Below, piece after piece: positions 55,304-63,858 of a DNA stretch of 64,000 nucleotides (positions within the stretch are counted from its first letter, which is position 1; the number at the start of each line of letters is the position of its first letter). The position numbers were made by a program, and so were the translations under genes. The stretch is taken from NCBI RefSeq assembly GCF_000023025.1, contig NC_012997.1:1906764-1970763 (forward strand), in the 5' to 3' direction. The stretch is from Teredinibacter turnerae T7901. GTDB lineage: Bacteria > Pseudomonadota > Gammaproteobacteria > Pseudomonadales > Cellvibrionaceae. Below the pieces are notes generated by a model that was not told the DNA's origin, ran no database searches, and saw nothing but the letters and a program-made list of their open reading frames with translations.

Positions 55304-55748
55304 GTGTTGCGCATGTTAACTATCTTCTGCGCGGCAGTTTGTTGTTTGGTTTATCGAATAGGATAGCTCTAAGCCATGCGGTAATCTTGGGCAAGCCCTG
55401 AAAAATGCCAGTGGCGATGTTGCAAAAATGCGATCCGCGATTTAACGAGCTCGATTAAGTAAAATTAACACGTGAAAAACGAGCCAAGATATATTGGTTT
55501 TCGCTGGGAGGTTATCTAAGAACTTGAAAGTTAAGAACTTGAAAGAATAAGAAAATATTGCCGAGCTGCTTTGAAAGTAAGTCTAGAAATACCAACAACC
55601 CTGAAGTGGACCTTATCCAATTGAGGAAAGGAAACAGGAAAGCAAAACAGCCTGCCCGTAAGGAGCAATCGAACACCCTGATTGGTTCAGGCTGGTGTGC
55701 GGATATTGGGTCGTCCTTCTACAATAGCGCAGAAGGAGCAAACGGAAG
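55304..55748. other. Long spacer without a supported gene, with a short direct repeat
   Basis: This 445-base stretch lies between the S1/P1 nuclease and the cold-shock gene. A direct repeat TAAGAACTTGAAAG occurs at 55517-55530 and 55532-55545. A hairpin TCCTTCT (55714-55720)/AGAAGGA (55731-55737) may terminate the minus-strand cold-shock gene, but no T-run follows. A TTG-started frame over 55558-55866 overlaps the cold-shock gene antisense and is not credible. Confidence 0.5.
55517..55545. repeat. Direct repeat, 14 bases, two copies
   Basis: TAAGAACTTGAAAG is repeated once with a single T between copies (period 15). Its role is unknown; slippage is a simple explanation. Confidence 0.6.
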
Positions 55749-55958
55749 TTATGCTGGCTCTACGTTCTCAGCCTGTGGGCCTTTTTGGCCTGTACCTTCA
55801 GTGAAGGTGACTGCCTGGCCTTCTTTCAGAGTTTTGAATCCGCTACCAATAATGTTGCTGAAATGAACGAACAAATCAGCTCCTCCTTCTCGGCTGATAA
55901 ATCCATAGCCTTTGCTTTCATTGAACCATTTAACTGTTCCGTTGAGTTTGTCTGACAT
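55749..55958 (-). CDS. csp: Cold-shock domain protein
   Basis: This 69-residue CspA-family RNA chaperone has the RNP1 motif ([10 protein letters not shown]) and RNP2 motif (DLFVHFSNI), plus the starting [11 protein letters not shown]. It binds single-stranded RNA or DNA and helps keep RNA unfolded. A candidate RNA hairpin (56018-56038) lies 60-80 bases before the start. The ribosome site is poorly placed (AAAGG 13 bases away), which could fit temperature-dependent initiation but does not prove it. It is a single gene. Confidence 0.95.
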   Translation of the reverse strand: MSDKLNGTVKWFNESKGYGFISREGGADLFVHFSNIIGSGFKTLKEGQAVTFTEGTGQKGPQAENVEPA

Positions 55959-56271
55959 TGTCTTGCTTTAACCTTTCTTAAATGCTGCTTAAATACGCCG
56001 AGCTCTCCCTCACTGAAGCCAAATTTGGGGAATTTGGCAACCGGTGTGCCCGTCATGCTGATGGGTAATTGAAAACAACGTGTCAGTGGTTATGTCGTAA
56101 CAGGCCAGTCGAAACATAGGTAGTACGCCGCGATGGCTGAAAGAACAATCCCTTGAGGTTTGGCTGGGCAGCAAAACCCTACGTGGCTCTCGAACTCCCG
56201 ATTTCGATTCTAGGCCGCTTCTATGACGAAAACAATACAATTTTGAATTGTATTCTCGAGAACTTTGCGCC
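55959..56271. promoter_or_regulatory. Upstream region of csp with two inverted repeats
   Basis: The first, GCCAAATT (56018-56025)/AATTTGGC (56031-56038), loop TGGGG, lies in the probable csp leader. The second, AATACAATT (56234-56242)/AATTGTATT (56246-56254), loop TTG, lies just after the stop of the DUF3806 gene and may be its AT-rich terminator or an operator for csp. No gene is seen in these 313 bases. Confidence 0.45.
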
Positions 56272-56814
56272 TTAGTCTACCGAATAGGGCGTTTTAGGAA
56301 GAAATTCTGCCAAATCGTTGAGTGCGGACTCATACACTTTGTTGACATTGGGTTTGAGCCCAACTTCCATTCTTCGCGATAACATGGTGATTGGAAAAAG
56401 ACAGTGGCTTGTTTCTTTAATGCATACGGCCTGGGTGGGGCCAAGCTCGTCCTCGTACACAACCCACTGAAACTTGTCGTTCTCGTGTACGAAAACGTCA
56501 CCCAGGACTGCGCCCAAAGCCTGCAGGTCCTGAGTTTCGTTATTCTTAATAATGTCTTCGTTGATAATTCGCTGCAGCAATGCCAAATCTCGCTTGTTCC
56601 CTTGAATTTTTTGGCCAAAATGCGTGCCAACGATGTCGTTTACCGAATTTCTCTGCCGTTCAAGGAATTTTTCGTTGAGCCAGTTCAGTGGTCGTATTTC
56701 TGGTCCATCCTGGTGTTGAGCCAGGACTTTGCTGGCGATATCTTCGTCGTTAAGCGCAAACACAGGGGAGGCGGCGCCCACAAAAAGAGAGATAAAGAGT
56801 AGGGTCTTTTTCAT
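56272..56814 (-). CDS. DUF3806 family periplasmic protein
   Basis: This 180-residue protein begins at MKKTLLFI. A signal peptide ends near SPVFA (cleavage before LNDED). The rest matches DUF3806: NDIVGTHFGQKIQG, DLALLQRIINEDI, LQALGAVLGDVF, FQWVVYEDELG and HCLFPITMLSRRMEVG. The frame is open to 56877, but the signal peptide decides the start. The family has no known function. It stands alone with its own spacers on both sides. Confidence 0.8.
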   Translation of the reverse strand: MKKTLLFISLFVGAASPVFALNDEDIASKVLAQHQDGPEIRPLNWLNEKFLERQRNSVNDIVGTHFGQKIQGNKRDLALLQRIINEDIIKNNETQDLQALGAVLGDVFVHENDKFQWVVYEDELGPTQAVCIKETSHCLFPITMLSRRMEVGLKPNVNKVYESALNDLAEFLPKTPYSVD

Positions 56815-57216
56815 TTTCTTTAACCTTAAAATTGCAACCGTCACGATGCGGATTAATCTATGTATACATATTTGCACTGTGCGGATATACCAAAATCATA
56901 GTCGATGATGGCAGAATTTTACTTGAATGGCTGGCAATATATGTTGTTTGCGCGTTTATTGGCTCCGGCAAGCATTCGTTTGGCTTATATTGACTATGGC
57001 TGTAACAGATGTATCCAGTGCTGGCATTAATTTTTTCTGTGTTACAACTGGCGGCCGGGTTCAGATCGCTTGAACCTCACACTTTAGGGCACACTGCTTA
57101 TCTTAAAGCGTATTTTACTTAGTATTTTACTTAACAAGTCCTGTGTCCTGCTCGCATCAAGTGGTTTAAGACGTATACAGTGCACCTCAGCCTGTTAGAG
57201 GAAATAGATCCGTTAC
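56815..57216. other. Spacer without gene, contains a tandem repeat
   Basis: This 402-base gap between divergent genes has no credible coding frame. A 12-base tandem repeat, GTATTTTACTTA, occurs at 57110-57121 and 57122-57133. The promoters of both flanking genes should lie here, but I cannot place them with confidence. Confidence 0.5.
57110..57133. repeat. Tandem 12-base repeat
   Basis: GTATTTTACTTA is present twice without a gap, 84 bases before the start of the RluA-type gene. It could be a regulator-binding pair or a slippage product. Confidence 0.7.
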
Positions 57217-57912
57217 ATGATTTATTCAATTGTTGATGAGCAACCAGGTTTTCTGCTCATTCATAAATACCCGGGGGCGGTGGTGCACGGCACTGCGGAT
57301 TCTGGGGAAATCACCCTGACACAATCCCTGCGACACGATTTTAGTTGCAAGTCTCTGTTCCCCTGCCACAGGTTGGATCGCACCACGTCCGGTTTGCTGG
57401 TGGTTGCTAAGGGTGAGGCCGCAAATAAATATTTTTCTACGCTGTTTGAAAAACGTGCGATCGACAAGTGTTATCTGGCGTTGAGCGCAAAAAAGCCAGC
57501 CAAAAAGCAGGGTGCGGTTAGGGGCGATATGGTGAAAGCCCGCAACGGCAGTTGGATGCTCACCCGTTCGCTTAACGCACCCGCGCACACGCAGTTTTTT
57601 AGTAAAGGCGGCGTCGAGGGCAAACGCTTGTTTGTTTTGCGTCCGATCACAGGAAAAACGCATCAATTGCGGGTTGCGATGAAATCTCTGGGCGCACCGA
57701 TACTGGGAGACGAGCGCTATGGCGGTGGCGACGCGGACCGCTGCTATTTACACGCGTTTGCTCTGCAATTTTCAGTAGATGGCAACGAATACAGTTACGT
57801 GTGCCCACCTGAGCACGGCGACCTTTTTTGCTCACAAAACTTCAAGAGTGCGCTCGACGACTTGCAAAGCCCTTTCGAGTTGCCCTGGCCAGCCGCCAAG
57901 AATGGCCAGTAA
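57217..57912 (+). CDS. RluA-family RNA pseudouridine synthase
   Basis: This 231-residue protein has the RluA catalytic motif HRLDRTTSGLLVVAK, whose Asp attacks uridine, along with GKTHQLRVAMKSLG and ILGDERYGGGD. It lacks an S4 domain and is short, as in the TIGR01621-type Rlu proteins, whose RNA target is not well known. AGAGGAA lies 14 bases before the ATG. It is followed after 6 bases by a lipoprotein hydrolase gene with which it may be co-transcribed. Confidence 0.9.
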   Translation: MIYSIVDEQPGFLLIHKYPGAVVHGTADSGEITLTQSLRHDFSCKSLFPCHRLDRTTSGLLVVAKGEAANKYFSTLFEKRAIDKCYLALSAKKPAKKQGAVRGDMVKARNGSWMLTRSLNAPAHTQFFSKGGVEGKRLFVLRPITGKTHQLRVAMKSLGAPILGDERYGGGDADRCYLHAFALQFSVDGNEYSYVCPPEHGDLFCSQNFKSALDDLQSPFELPWPAAKNGQ

Positions 57913-57918
57913 TCAAAC

Positions 57919-59478
57919 GTGACGAGTTACCCTACAAATGCCGTGGCGTGGCTGCTAGTTATTATTGTTGTTTCGCTGATCGCTGCCTGTGACGGGCATT
58001 CCCGCTCTGGAGATGTGGCCGAGGAGGCTAGCCCTGCTCTGCGTGAGCGCCAGTGCGAGCTGTCATCTAGTGCGCTCCCCGCTGGTGTAACGCTGAAGTG
58101 TTTTTGGTGGCGAACCGCGGTTAACGGTGAGTTTCGTCTTCCTGTTGCTGTACTCTCGACAGGGGCTGCGCCCAGAACAGCGTTATTGCATATTGCGGGA
58201 GGGCCTGGCGATGGAGCGCAAACAGATGCGGATAATCTGCGCGTATGGGCCGATTGGCTTGCAACGGCAAAACCTGCCGCTGATTTGATACTTTACAGCC
58301 CGCGGGGTACGCGCGGCTCATCGGGCGAATGGCTGTGCGATGCTTACGAACGCTTTTCGCTAGAAACCTTGAGCCGATCAGTAACGGCGGCCGAGGAGGC
58401 TGCGGCATCACTACCTATTTTGCAGCGTTGTTTTGATGCATATGCCGAACGCAAAGCGAAATCAAATGGCCTTCTGCCCAGCCAGTTTTACGCTGCCTTC
58501 TCATCGCGCGCCCAGGCAGCCGACGCGCTTGGTCTGCTGGAGGATCTCGGGTATTTACGCTGGCACTTATGGGGTGTTTCTTACGGTACCCGTGTTGCTT
58601 TGTTGGCTGCAGAGCAAGCACAAAACGCCAAGCGCGCGGAATTGCAATCGTTGATTCTTGATTCGGTTTATCCACCAGGGCAGGGCGCTTTGGCGCAATG
58701 GCCGATGTTGCTGGAACGCGCCTGGCGGTATCACGAGCAAAACTCACCGGGGTTTGGCAATGTATGGCAGCGGCTTTACCAGCGGTTAACACGTGTGGAG
58801 ATGCAACTAGATCTACGGCTGGATAACTGGAATTATAATCTGGACCCTTGCCCAAGTCCCCTGCAGCACTGTATGCAGCATCAAAAACACATCTCGATGC
58901 GCTTAACCGCCGATCGCTTACTGGCACTCAGTTATTTTGTTCTCTATGACCGCTCTCTTTTGCCCAGCTTTTACGAAGGACTGAAACTACTGGATGATAA
59001 TTTAGGTGAAGCGGCAGTGCTGGATAATCCCCCTCTCATCCTCGTTCTCGAAGCTTTTGTGGCTTCCACTTTTGCAGAAAGTTTTTCCAGCCTAGTGTTC
59101 TACGCTACAGAATGTATCGACAATGGCCACGACTCGGCGGCTGATATCGTTGCTGCGCAACAGCAATTCCCTCAATGGGCACAAGAGCTTGAACTAGCCT
59201 ACAGCAGCGATGTTTGCGCGCTTTCGGTTTTTGCAAATCCGGATGTACTTAACGCGCAGAATATAAGGCTAAATCTCCCCTTGTTGGTTTTTGCTGGCGA
59301 ACGAGACCCTGTGACGCCGGTAATCTGGGCTCGTGATCTTGCGCAATCGCAACCGCAGGTTACCCTGGTTGAGGCTTCAGGAGTCGGCCACAGTGTTTTG
59401 TCGTCCGGTTATTGTGGTGTAAATGCCATTGCTCGGTGGATCTTCGGGGAAAAAGAGGTTTGTCGGCATGGCAATTAA
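57919..59478 (+). CDS. Lipoprotein alpha/beta hydrolase, TAP/proline-iminopeptidase-like
   Basis: This 519-residue protein starts with GTG. The N-terminal signal has a lipobox (VVSLIAACDGH), so it is probably lipid-anchored. The alpha/beta hydrolase fold shows HIAGGPGDGAQT, the nucleophile in WGVSYGTRVA, Asp in GERDPVTPV and His in SGVGHSVLSSGYCG, the TAP-type C-terminus. It may cleave small peptides or esters outside the cytoplasm; substrate unknown. Its stop overlaps the next gene by 11 bases. Confidence 0.88.
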   Translation: MTSYPTNAVAWLLVIIVVSLIAACDGHSRSGDVAEEASPALRERQCELSSSALPAGVTLKCFWWRTAVNGEFRLPVAVLSTGAAPRTALLHIAGGPGDGAQTDADNLRVWADWLATAKPAADLILYSPRGTRGSSGEWLCDAYERFSLETLSRSVTAAEEAAASLPILQRCFDAYAERKAKSNGLLPSQFYAAFSSRAQAADALGLLEDLGYLRWHLWGVSYGTRVALLAAEQAQNAKRAELQSLILDSVYPPGQGALAQWPMLLERAWRYHEQNSPGFGNVWQRLYQRLTRVEMQLDLRLDNWNYNLDPCPSPLQHCMQHQKHISMRLTADRLLALSYFVLYDRSLLPSFYEGLKLLDDNLGEAAVLDNPPLILVLEAFVASTFAESFSSLVFYATECIDNGHDSAADIVAAQQQFPQWAQELELAYSSDVCALSVFANPDVLNAQNIRLNLPLLVFAGERDPVTPVIWARDLAQSQPQVTLVEASGVGHSVLSSGYCGVNAIARWIFGEKEVCRHGN

Positions 59479-60259
59479 GCACACAGAAATAAAAAATGGC
59501 GTGCGCTACGAAGTTCGAACTGCGGGCGCGAGCGTGCGCCTTTACACAAACGGTGTGTTTCACAGCCAGTGGAACCCGAATAATCCACTGATCGGCAGCC
59601 TGTGGGATCTTTTTTTATTGCCCGTCTTTTTGCTTTCGCCTGGAACTGATTGTTCAGAGTTAAAATCCCGGCTGGCGCGGGCGTTGGTTCTGGGTGTCGG
59701 CGGGGGAGCTGCACTTAACCAGCTGCTTGCGCTGCATCCCGAATGTATTATCGATGGTGTCGACCTGGATAGAGTACATTTGCGTCTGGCTAAGCGCTAT
59801 TTCGGGTTGGGCCGCGCGGGGGTAAACCTCGTCTGCCAGGATGCGGAACTTTGGCTGAAATCCGCTGCGTCCGAACCTTATGATTATGTGCTGGAAGATC
59901 TGTTTCGCGAGAGCGACAGCCAGCCTGGAGAGGCCGTGCGTTGTTTTGAATGCGATGCAATGTGGCTGGAGCAATTATTTTCCAGGTTGCGCGATCATGG
60001 TTTACTCGTCATTAATTTCGAAAGTGTGGCGCAACTTAATGCCGCGTGCCGAATCTTAAGGAAAGCGTGCCTGGCTGAATCTGCATATGCGTTTACCAAA
60101 AACGGCTACCACAATGCGATTGGTGTATTTTGCAAAATGCCAATAGATCACAAAGTAAACGAGCGCGAGATACTTAAGTGGGCAGCCGCCTGCGGTATGA
60201 TAAGCGCACGCTATTCGCAAAGAATTAGGGATTTTTCCGTACGCCGTATACGGTTATAG
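59468..60259 (+). CDS. Spermidine synthase-fold SAM-dependent protein
   Basis: This 263-residue protein has a SAM-binding Rossmann fold: motif I ALVLGVGGGAALNQLLAL, acidic end of strand 2 in DGVDLDRVHL, and motif region YDYVLEDLFRESD. It resembles the spermidine-synthase-like group, but the aminopropyltransferase gatekeeper pattern is not clearly present, so it may be a methyltransferase. The start at 59468 is supported by AGAGG upstream; it overlaps the hydrolase gene by 11 bases. Polyamine synthesis is possible but not shown. Confidence 0.75.
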   Translation: MAIKHTEIKNGVRYEVRTAGASVRLYTNGVFHSQWNPNNPLIGSLWDLFLLPVFLLSPGTDCSELKSRLARALVLGVGGGAALNQLLALHPECIIDGVDLDRVHLRLAKRYFGLGRAGVNLVCQDAELWLKSAASEPYDYVLEDLFRESDSQPGEAVRCFECDAMWLEQLFSRLRDHGLLVINFESVAQLNAACRILRKACLAESAYAFTKNGYHNAIGVFCKMPIDHKVNEREILKWAAACGMISARYSQRIRDFSVRRIRL

Positions 60260-60397
60260 TTTTGTGTGTAAAAATTCAGCACTGGGCCATCGCCTTTTTT
60301 TCACTGGCTACGTTGGTTGTAAAGTCGCCAGCTCCGGCAATTTGACATCGATAATTCGTTGTAATCGGGCAAGATTTTTTAATCTTATGGGGATGAT

Positions 60398-60730
60398 ATG
60401 AAAAGACGAGTTTTTATTGCATTAATATTTATGGCAACACTCTTCGGAACTCAAGTTATGGCAGAACAAAACGCAAAAACCCAGTATTGGATTGACGTTC
60501 GCTCCGCAGATGAATACGCCGGTGGTCATTACAGCGCTGCGGTAAATATTCCACATACTGAGATCGCCGCGCGTATTGGTGAGGTTACGGATGATAAGAA
60601 CGCAGATATTCACGTGTATTGCCGCAGTGGTCGCCGCTCTGGCATAGCCAAAGAAACGCTGGAAAAAATGGGTTACACCCAGGTGACCAACGAAGGTGGT
60701 TACTCCGATGTTTTGAAAAAAATGAAGTAA
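60398..60730 (+). CDS. Periplasmic rhodanese, PspE-like
   Basis: This 110-residue single-domain sulfurtransferase has a signal peptide (FIALIFMATLFGTQVMA), so it acts in the periplasm. The active-site loop is HVYCRSGRRSG with Cys75. Further matches are WIDVRSADEYAGGHY and EKMGYTQVTNEGGYSDV, close to E. coli PspE. It may handle thiosulfate or repair thiols. It is convergent with rsmC at a distance of only 5 bases. Confidence 0.92.
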   Translation: MKRRVFIALIFMATLFGTQVMAEQNAKTQYWIDVRSADEYAGGHYSAAVNIPHTEIAARIGEVTDDKNADIHVYCRSGRRSGIAKETLEKMGYTQVTNEGGYSDVLKKMK

Positions 60731-60735
60731 GAGCG

Positions 60736-61764
60736 CTAGCTAAACCGGATTACTTTAAATTTTTTGTTATTGGCCAGGGTTTCCTGATGCGAAAAATATT
60801 GTGCACCTGCTCGCTCCAGGCCAATGAACACGTTCACGACAAAGAGGGCGGTACCGCCTGGTTTGAGTAACCGGGCGGCGTTGGCGACAAATCGGTTCGT
60901 AAGCGATGACTCTACCCCAAAACCCTGATGGAACGGTGGATTACACACTACTAAATCTGCCTTGCGCTCAATGCTGCTGCCGCAATCGGCAGCGACAACG
61001 CTGAAATTCTGCGCACCGTTTTCGGTGAGTGTTGCGTTGCAGGCCAGCACTGCTGCGGCGTTGTTGTCGGTCGCTATAATCTGTTGCCAGCCTGCTTTCA
61101 GTAGGCCGACACCTAAATAGCCGTAGCCGCACCCCAAATCCAGTGCGGTGCCATTTATGGCTACAGGCTCGTCCATAATCGAACGCTGCAGCAACTCGCT
61201 GCCTTCGTCTATTTTATTCCACCCGTATACGCCGGGCTTGCTCAAATAGGCAGCGGCGACGTCGCTGTTGATAAGGCGTAGGTGTGTGTACTGTTTGTCA
61301 TCCAGTGGCGCAGGTTCGCGGCTATTGCGTGTGAGCGTCGCTATATAAAGGTTGCCTTGCTTTTCTATTGCTCCGTCGAACCCCAGTTGTTTAACCGCTT
61401 TTTCAACATAGCCTTTTATGCCGTCGTTTTTTTCGCCGCACAACAACAGCATTCCACCTGAATCCAAACGCGATGCGCTCTGGTTTAAAACCCGGTTGGT
61501 AACGGCTCGCTCTTTGGACACGCGATAGCAGATCGCCGCGGGCATGTATTCGGCGATCTCCTTAAAATTAAAGTCTGAGAACACCGTTGCTGCGCGGCCT
61601 AAGTGCGGAGAAGAATTTGCCACGTCGAAGCGATTGGTCATCACCAGATCGGTGCTGGTGAGCGACAAGCTGCCAGCGTCTTCTGTGCGAAAATTTTCAT
61701 CCAGAATCCAGAGGCGGTGAGAGTAGTGTATAGCCTGCTTGGCCAGAAGAGTGTATGGCGTCAT
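60736..61764 (-). CDS. rsmC: RsmC/RlmG-type rRNA guanine-N2 methyltransferase
   Basis: This 342-residue protein has two methyltransferase-fold halves, the first degenerate and the second catalytic. The SAM motif is TALDLGCGYGYLGVGLL and the catalytic N-P-P-F motif is CNPPFHQGFG. The linker KPGVYGWNKIDEGSELLQR is closer to RsmC, which methylates G1207 of 16S rRNA, than to RlmG. It ends 5 bases from the convergent rhodanese gene and starts directly after rsuA (no gap). Confidence 0.85.
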   Translation of the reverse strand: MTPYTLLAKQAIHYSHRLWILDENFRTEDAGSLSLTSTDLVMTNRFDVANSSPHLGRAATVFSDFNFKEIAEYMPAAICYRVSKERAVTNRVLNQSASRLDSGGMLLLCGEKNDGIKGYVEKAVKQLGFDGAIEKQGNLYIATLTRNSREPAPLDDKQYTHLRLINSDVAAAYLSKPGVYGWNKIDEGSELLQRSIMDEPVAINGTALDLGCGYGYLGVGLLKAGWQQIIATDNNAAAVLACNATLTENGAQNFSVVAADCGSSIERKADLVVCNPPFHQGFGVESSLTNRFVANAARLLKPGGTALFVVNVFIGLERAGAQYFSHQETLANNKKFKVIRFS

Positions 61765-62481
61765 CTATGCGTTAGTCAGTAGGCGGATTTCGTCAGAGGT
61801 CAGTGCTCGCATGTCGCCCGGCAGGAGATCGGTCTCTAGCGCTAGTGCGCCAATTTGAAAACGATGCAGGCGCAGTACTTTGTTGCCCGTGGACGCAAAC
61901 ATTCGTTTAACCTGGTGATAAATACCCTGCTCGATGTACAGGTTAGCCGTGTTGGCAGAGAGCAACTCAAGCTCAGCGGGCAGCGTAGGGCGCTTTTCGC
62001 CGTGCAGCAGAACGCCCTCTGCGAACGCGCTTTTGGTTTCAGCAGCAATGGGGGCTGCGCACTCCACATAGTACGCTTTGCGACACTTCTGGCGAGGCGA
62101 GGTAATCCGATGATTCCATTGGCCATCGCTGGTGATCAGGACCAGGCCGGTTGTATCTAAGTCCAGCCTGCCTGCGATCTGTAAGCGGGCAATATCCGCA
62201 TTTGAATATCGAGCGCTAAATCCAGGAAGGTCGAACACCGTGGGGTGCTCCGCGTCTGTATTAGCGCACACGTAGCCCGCAGGTTTGTGAAGCATCAAAT
62301 ACACGTCACTGCGGGCCTGAAGCGGCGCATCGTCCAGGGTAACTTCGTCGTCAGATTTTAACGCGGCCGAGGGTGCGAGCGCAGTTTGTCCATTCACACG
62401 AATGCGCTTGGCTTTAAGCAAGCCGCGCACCTGTGAGCGGCTGTAACTCGTATTATCTGCGACAAACTTGTCCAGCCGCAT
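61765..62481 (-). CDS. rsuA: 16S rRNA pseudouridine-516 synthase
   Basis: This 238-residue protein has an S4 RNA-binding domain first (RLDKFVADNTSYSRSQVRGL) and then the synthase domain. The catalytic Asp is in AGRLDLDTTGLVLITSDG; further motifs are RITSPRQKCRKAYYV and EQGIYHQVKRMFASTGN. The pattern follows E. coli RsuA closely. It lies 6 bases after folD on the minus strand and directly before rsmC, so a folD-rsuA-rsmC unit is likely. Confidence 0.93.
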   Translation of the reverse strand: MRLDKFVADNTSYSRSQVRGLLKAKRIRVNGQTALAPSAALKSDDEVTLDDAPLQARSDVYLMLHKPAGYVCANTDAEHPTVFDLPGFSARYSNADIARLQIAGRLDLDTTGLVLITSDGQWNHRITSPRQKCRKAYYVECAAPIAAETKSAFAEGVLLHGEKRPTLPAELELLSANTANLYIEQGIYHQVKRMFASTGNKVLRLHRFQIGALALETDLLPGDMRALTSDEIRLLTNA

Positions 62482-62487
62482 AACAAC

Positions 62488-63330
62488 TTAGGCCAGCTTT
62501 TTCTCGCCGGAATCGACACTTTGGTAGATGAGTGTGTTGATCGTCATAGGGCCAACGCCGCCCGGAACCGGCGTCAGGGCCGAGGCTTTGTCGGCAAGTG
62601 GCCCAAGCTCTATATCGCCAACGCCACCCGGGTGGTAGCCCGCATCCACCACAACGGCGCCGGGTTTAATCCAGTCCGCTTTTATGAATTCGGGAATGCC
62701 AACCGCGCCAACAACAATATCCGCAGTCGCGATATGGGATTGAAGGTCTTTTGTGCGGGAGTGGCAAATAGTTACCGTCGCGTTCGCATTTAACAACATC
62801 AATGCCATGGGTTTACCCAGAATAGGACTGCGGCCAACAACCACGGCGTGTTTGCCTTCCAGTGGAATTTCGTAAGCCTCCAGCAGGCGCATAATGCCTT
62901 TCGGTGTGGCGCAGCCATACGCTTCTTCGCCCATAGCCATGCGGCCAAAACCTAGGCAGGTAACACCGTCCACGTCTTTGCTTAAATCGATAGCATCAAA
63001 GCATGCGCGTTCGTCGATCTGACTCGGTACCGGGTGTTGCAGGAGAATGCCGTGAACGTCCGGGTTGTTATTCAATTCGGCAATTTTGGCCAACAGCTCA
63101 TCCGTGGTGGTGGTTTCTGGCAGCTCCACCTTCATAGAATCCATACCAATACGTGTGCAGGCATTTCCTTTCATACGCACATAGGTTGCAGAGGCCGGAT
63201 CACCGCCCACGAGAATTGTGGCCAGAATGGGGGTGCGACCGGTTTTGCTTTTCAACGCCGCAACCCGCTCGGAAAGCTCGGCCTCGGTTTTTTGCGCCAG
63301 CGCTTTACCATCTAATATTAGTGCAGACAT
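62488..63330 (-). CDS. folD: Methylenetetrahydrofolate dehydrogenase/cyclohydrolase
   Basis: This 280-residue bifunctional enzyme interconverts 5,10-methylene-THF and 10-formyl-THF. Motifs are [18 protein letters not shown] (catalytic Lys region), [29 protein letters not shown] and [15 protein letters not shown] start it at 63330 because AGGAAC precedes that ATG and the length then matches the family; the frame is open to 63471. It leads a minus-strand unit with rsuA and rsmC, and is divergent from the tRNA cluster. Confidence 0.96.
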   Translation of the reverse strand: MSALILDGKALAQKTEAELSERVAALKSKTGRTPILATILVGGDPASATYVRMKGNACTRIGMDSMKVELPETTTTDELLAKIAELNNNPDVHGILLQHPVPSQIDERACFDAIDLSKDVDGVTCLGFGRMAMGEEAYGCATPKGIMRLLEAYEIPLEGKHAVVVGRSPILGKPMALMLLNANATVTICHSRTKDLQSHIATADIVVGAVGIPEFIKADWIKPGAVVVDAGYHPGGVGDIELGPLADKASALTPVPGGVGPMTINTLIYQSVDSGEKKLA

Positions 63331-63438
63331 GGGATGTTCCTGTATTGAGCGAATTCGAGGTCGCGCATTTTCCCACAGGTTCGGGTTTAGACCAAATAGC
63401 AAGCAATGAAAAAAGTTAGAAAAATTATCAACTTGGCG

Positions 63439-63467
63439 TTGACGACCGTAGGGCGCCTCTGTATTAT
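63439..63467 (+). promoter_or_regulatory. Strong promoter of the tRNA-Pro(-Arg-His) cluster
   Basis: TTGACG (63439-63444) and TATTAT (63462-63467) are separated by the ideal 17 bases. The stretch after the -10 is GC-rich (GCACGCC), as is usual for stable-RNA promoters under stringent control. Transcription should start near 63474, about 30 bases before tRNA-Pro. Confidence 0.85.
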
Positions 63468-63505
63468 GCACGCCTCTCGAGACATGGCTCCACAGCCTGA
63501 GTCGT

Positions 63506-63582
63506 CGGAGTGTAGCGCAGCCTGGTAGCGCGTCTGCTTTGGGAGCAGAATGTCGGGGGTTCGAATCCCTCCACTCCGACCA
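63506..63582 (+). tRNA. tRNA-Pro (anticodon TGG)
   Basis: A 77-base tRNA with encoded CCA. Acceptor arms CGGAGTG and CACTCCG pair fully. The anticodon loop contains TTTGGGA, and the T arm has GGTTCGAATCC. Confidence 0.98.
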
Positions 63583-63686
63583 ATCGAGCCTGCTTATACG
63601 CCGTAAAGTTTACGCATGTTATGTCAAAAATTGCTTACACTTTAGGGTGTAGCATATTGAACAGTGTCGACAATCCGGTTTGTATT

Positions 63687-63763
63687 GCGCCCGTAGCTCA
63701 GTTGGATAGAGCATCCGCCTTCTAAGCGGACGGTCGCAGGTTCGAATCCTGCCGGGCGCGCCA
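63687..63763 (+). tRNA. tRNA-Arg (anticodon TCT)
   Basis: A 77-base tRNA with encoded CCA. Acceptor arms GCGCCCG and CGGGCGC pair fully. The anticodon stem-loop reads CCGCCTTCTAAGCGG, giving TCT (reads AGA). T arm with GGTTCGAATCC. It lies 104 bases after tRNA-Pro, far enough to suggest processing from one precursor or a second promoter. Confidence 0.98.
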
Positions 63764-63781
63764 TCGTTTCAAGCCTTCTAT

Positions 63782-63858
63782 GGTGACTGTAGCTCAGTTG
63801 GTAGAGCCCTGGATTGTGATTCCAGTCGTCGTGGGTTCAAGTCCCATCAGTCACCCCA
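63782..63858 (+). tRNA. tRNA-His (anticodon GTG)
   Basis: A 77-base tRNA including the extra 5' G (position -1) that marks tRNA-His, opposite the discriminator C, and an encoded CCA. The anticodon stem-loop reads CTGGATTGTGATTCCAG. T arm with GGTTCAAGTCC. It lies only 18 bases after tRNA-Arg. The 142 bases after it hold nothing I can identify. Confidence 0.98.

Noticed and set aside
55558-55866. TTG-started frame overlapping the cold-shock gene
   Set aside because: Runs antisense over csp, which is a certain gene; no ribosome site.
63506-63858. Possible integration site at the tRNA cluster
   Set aside because: No integrase gene and no repeated tRNA 3' end found in the window.
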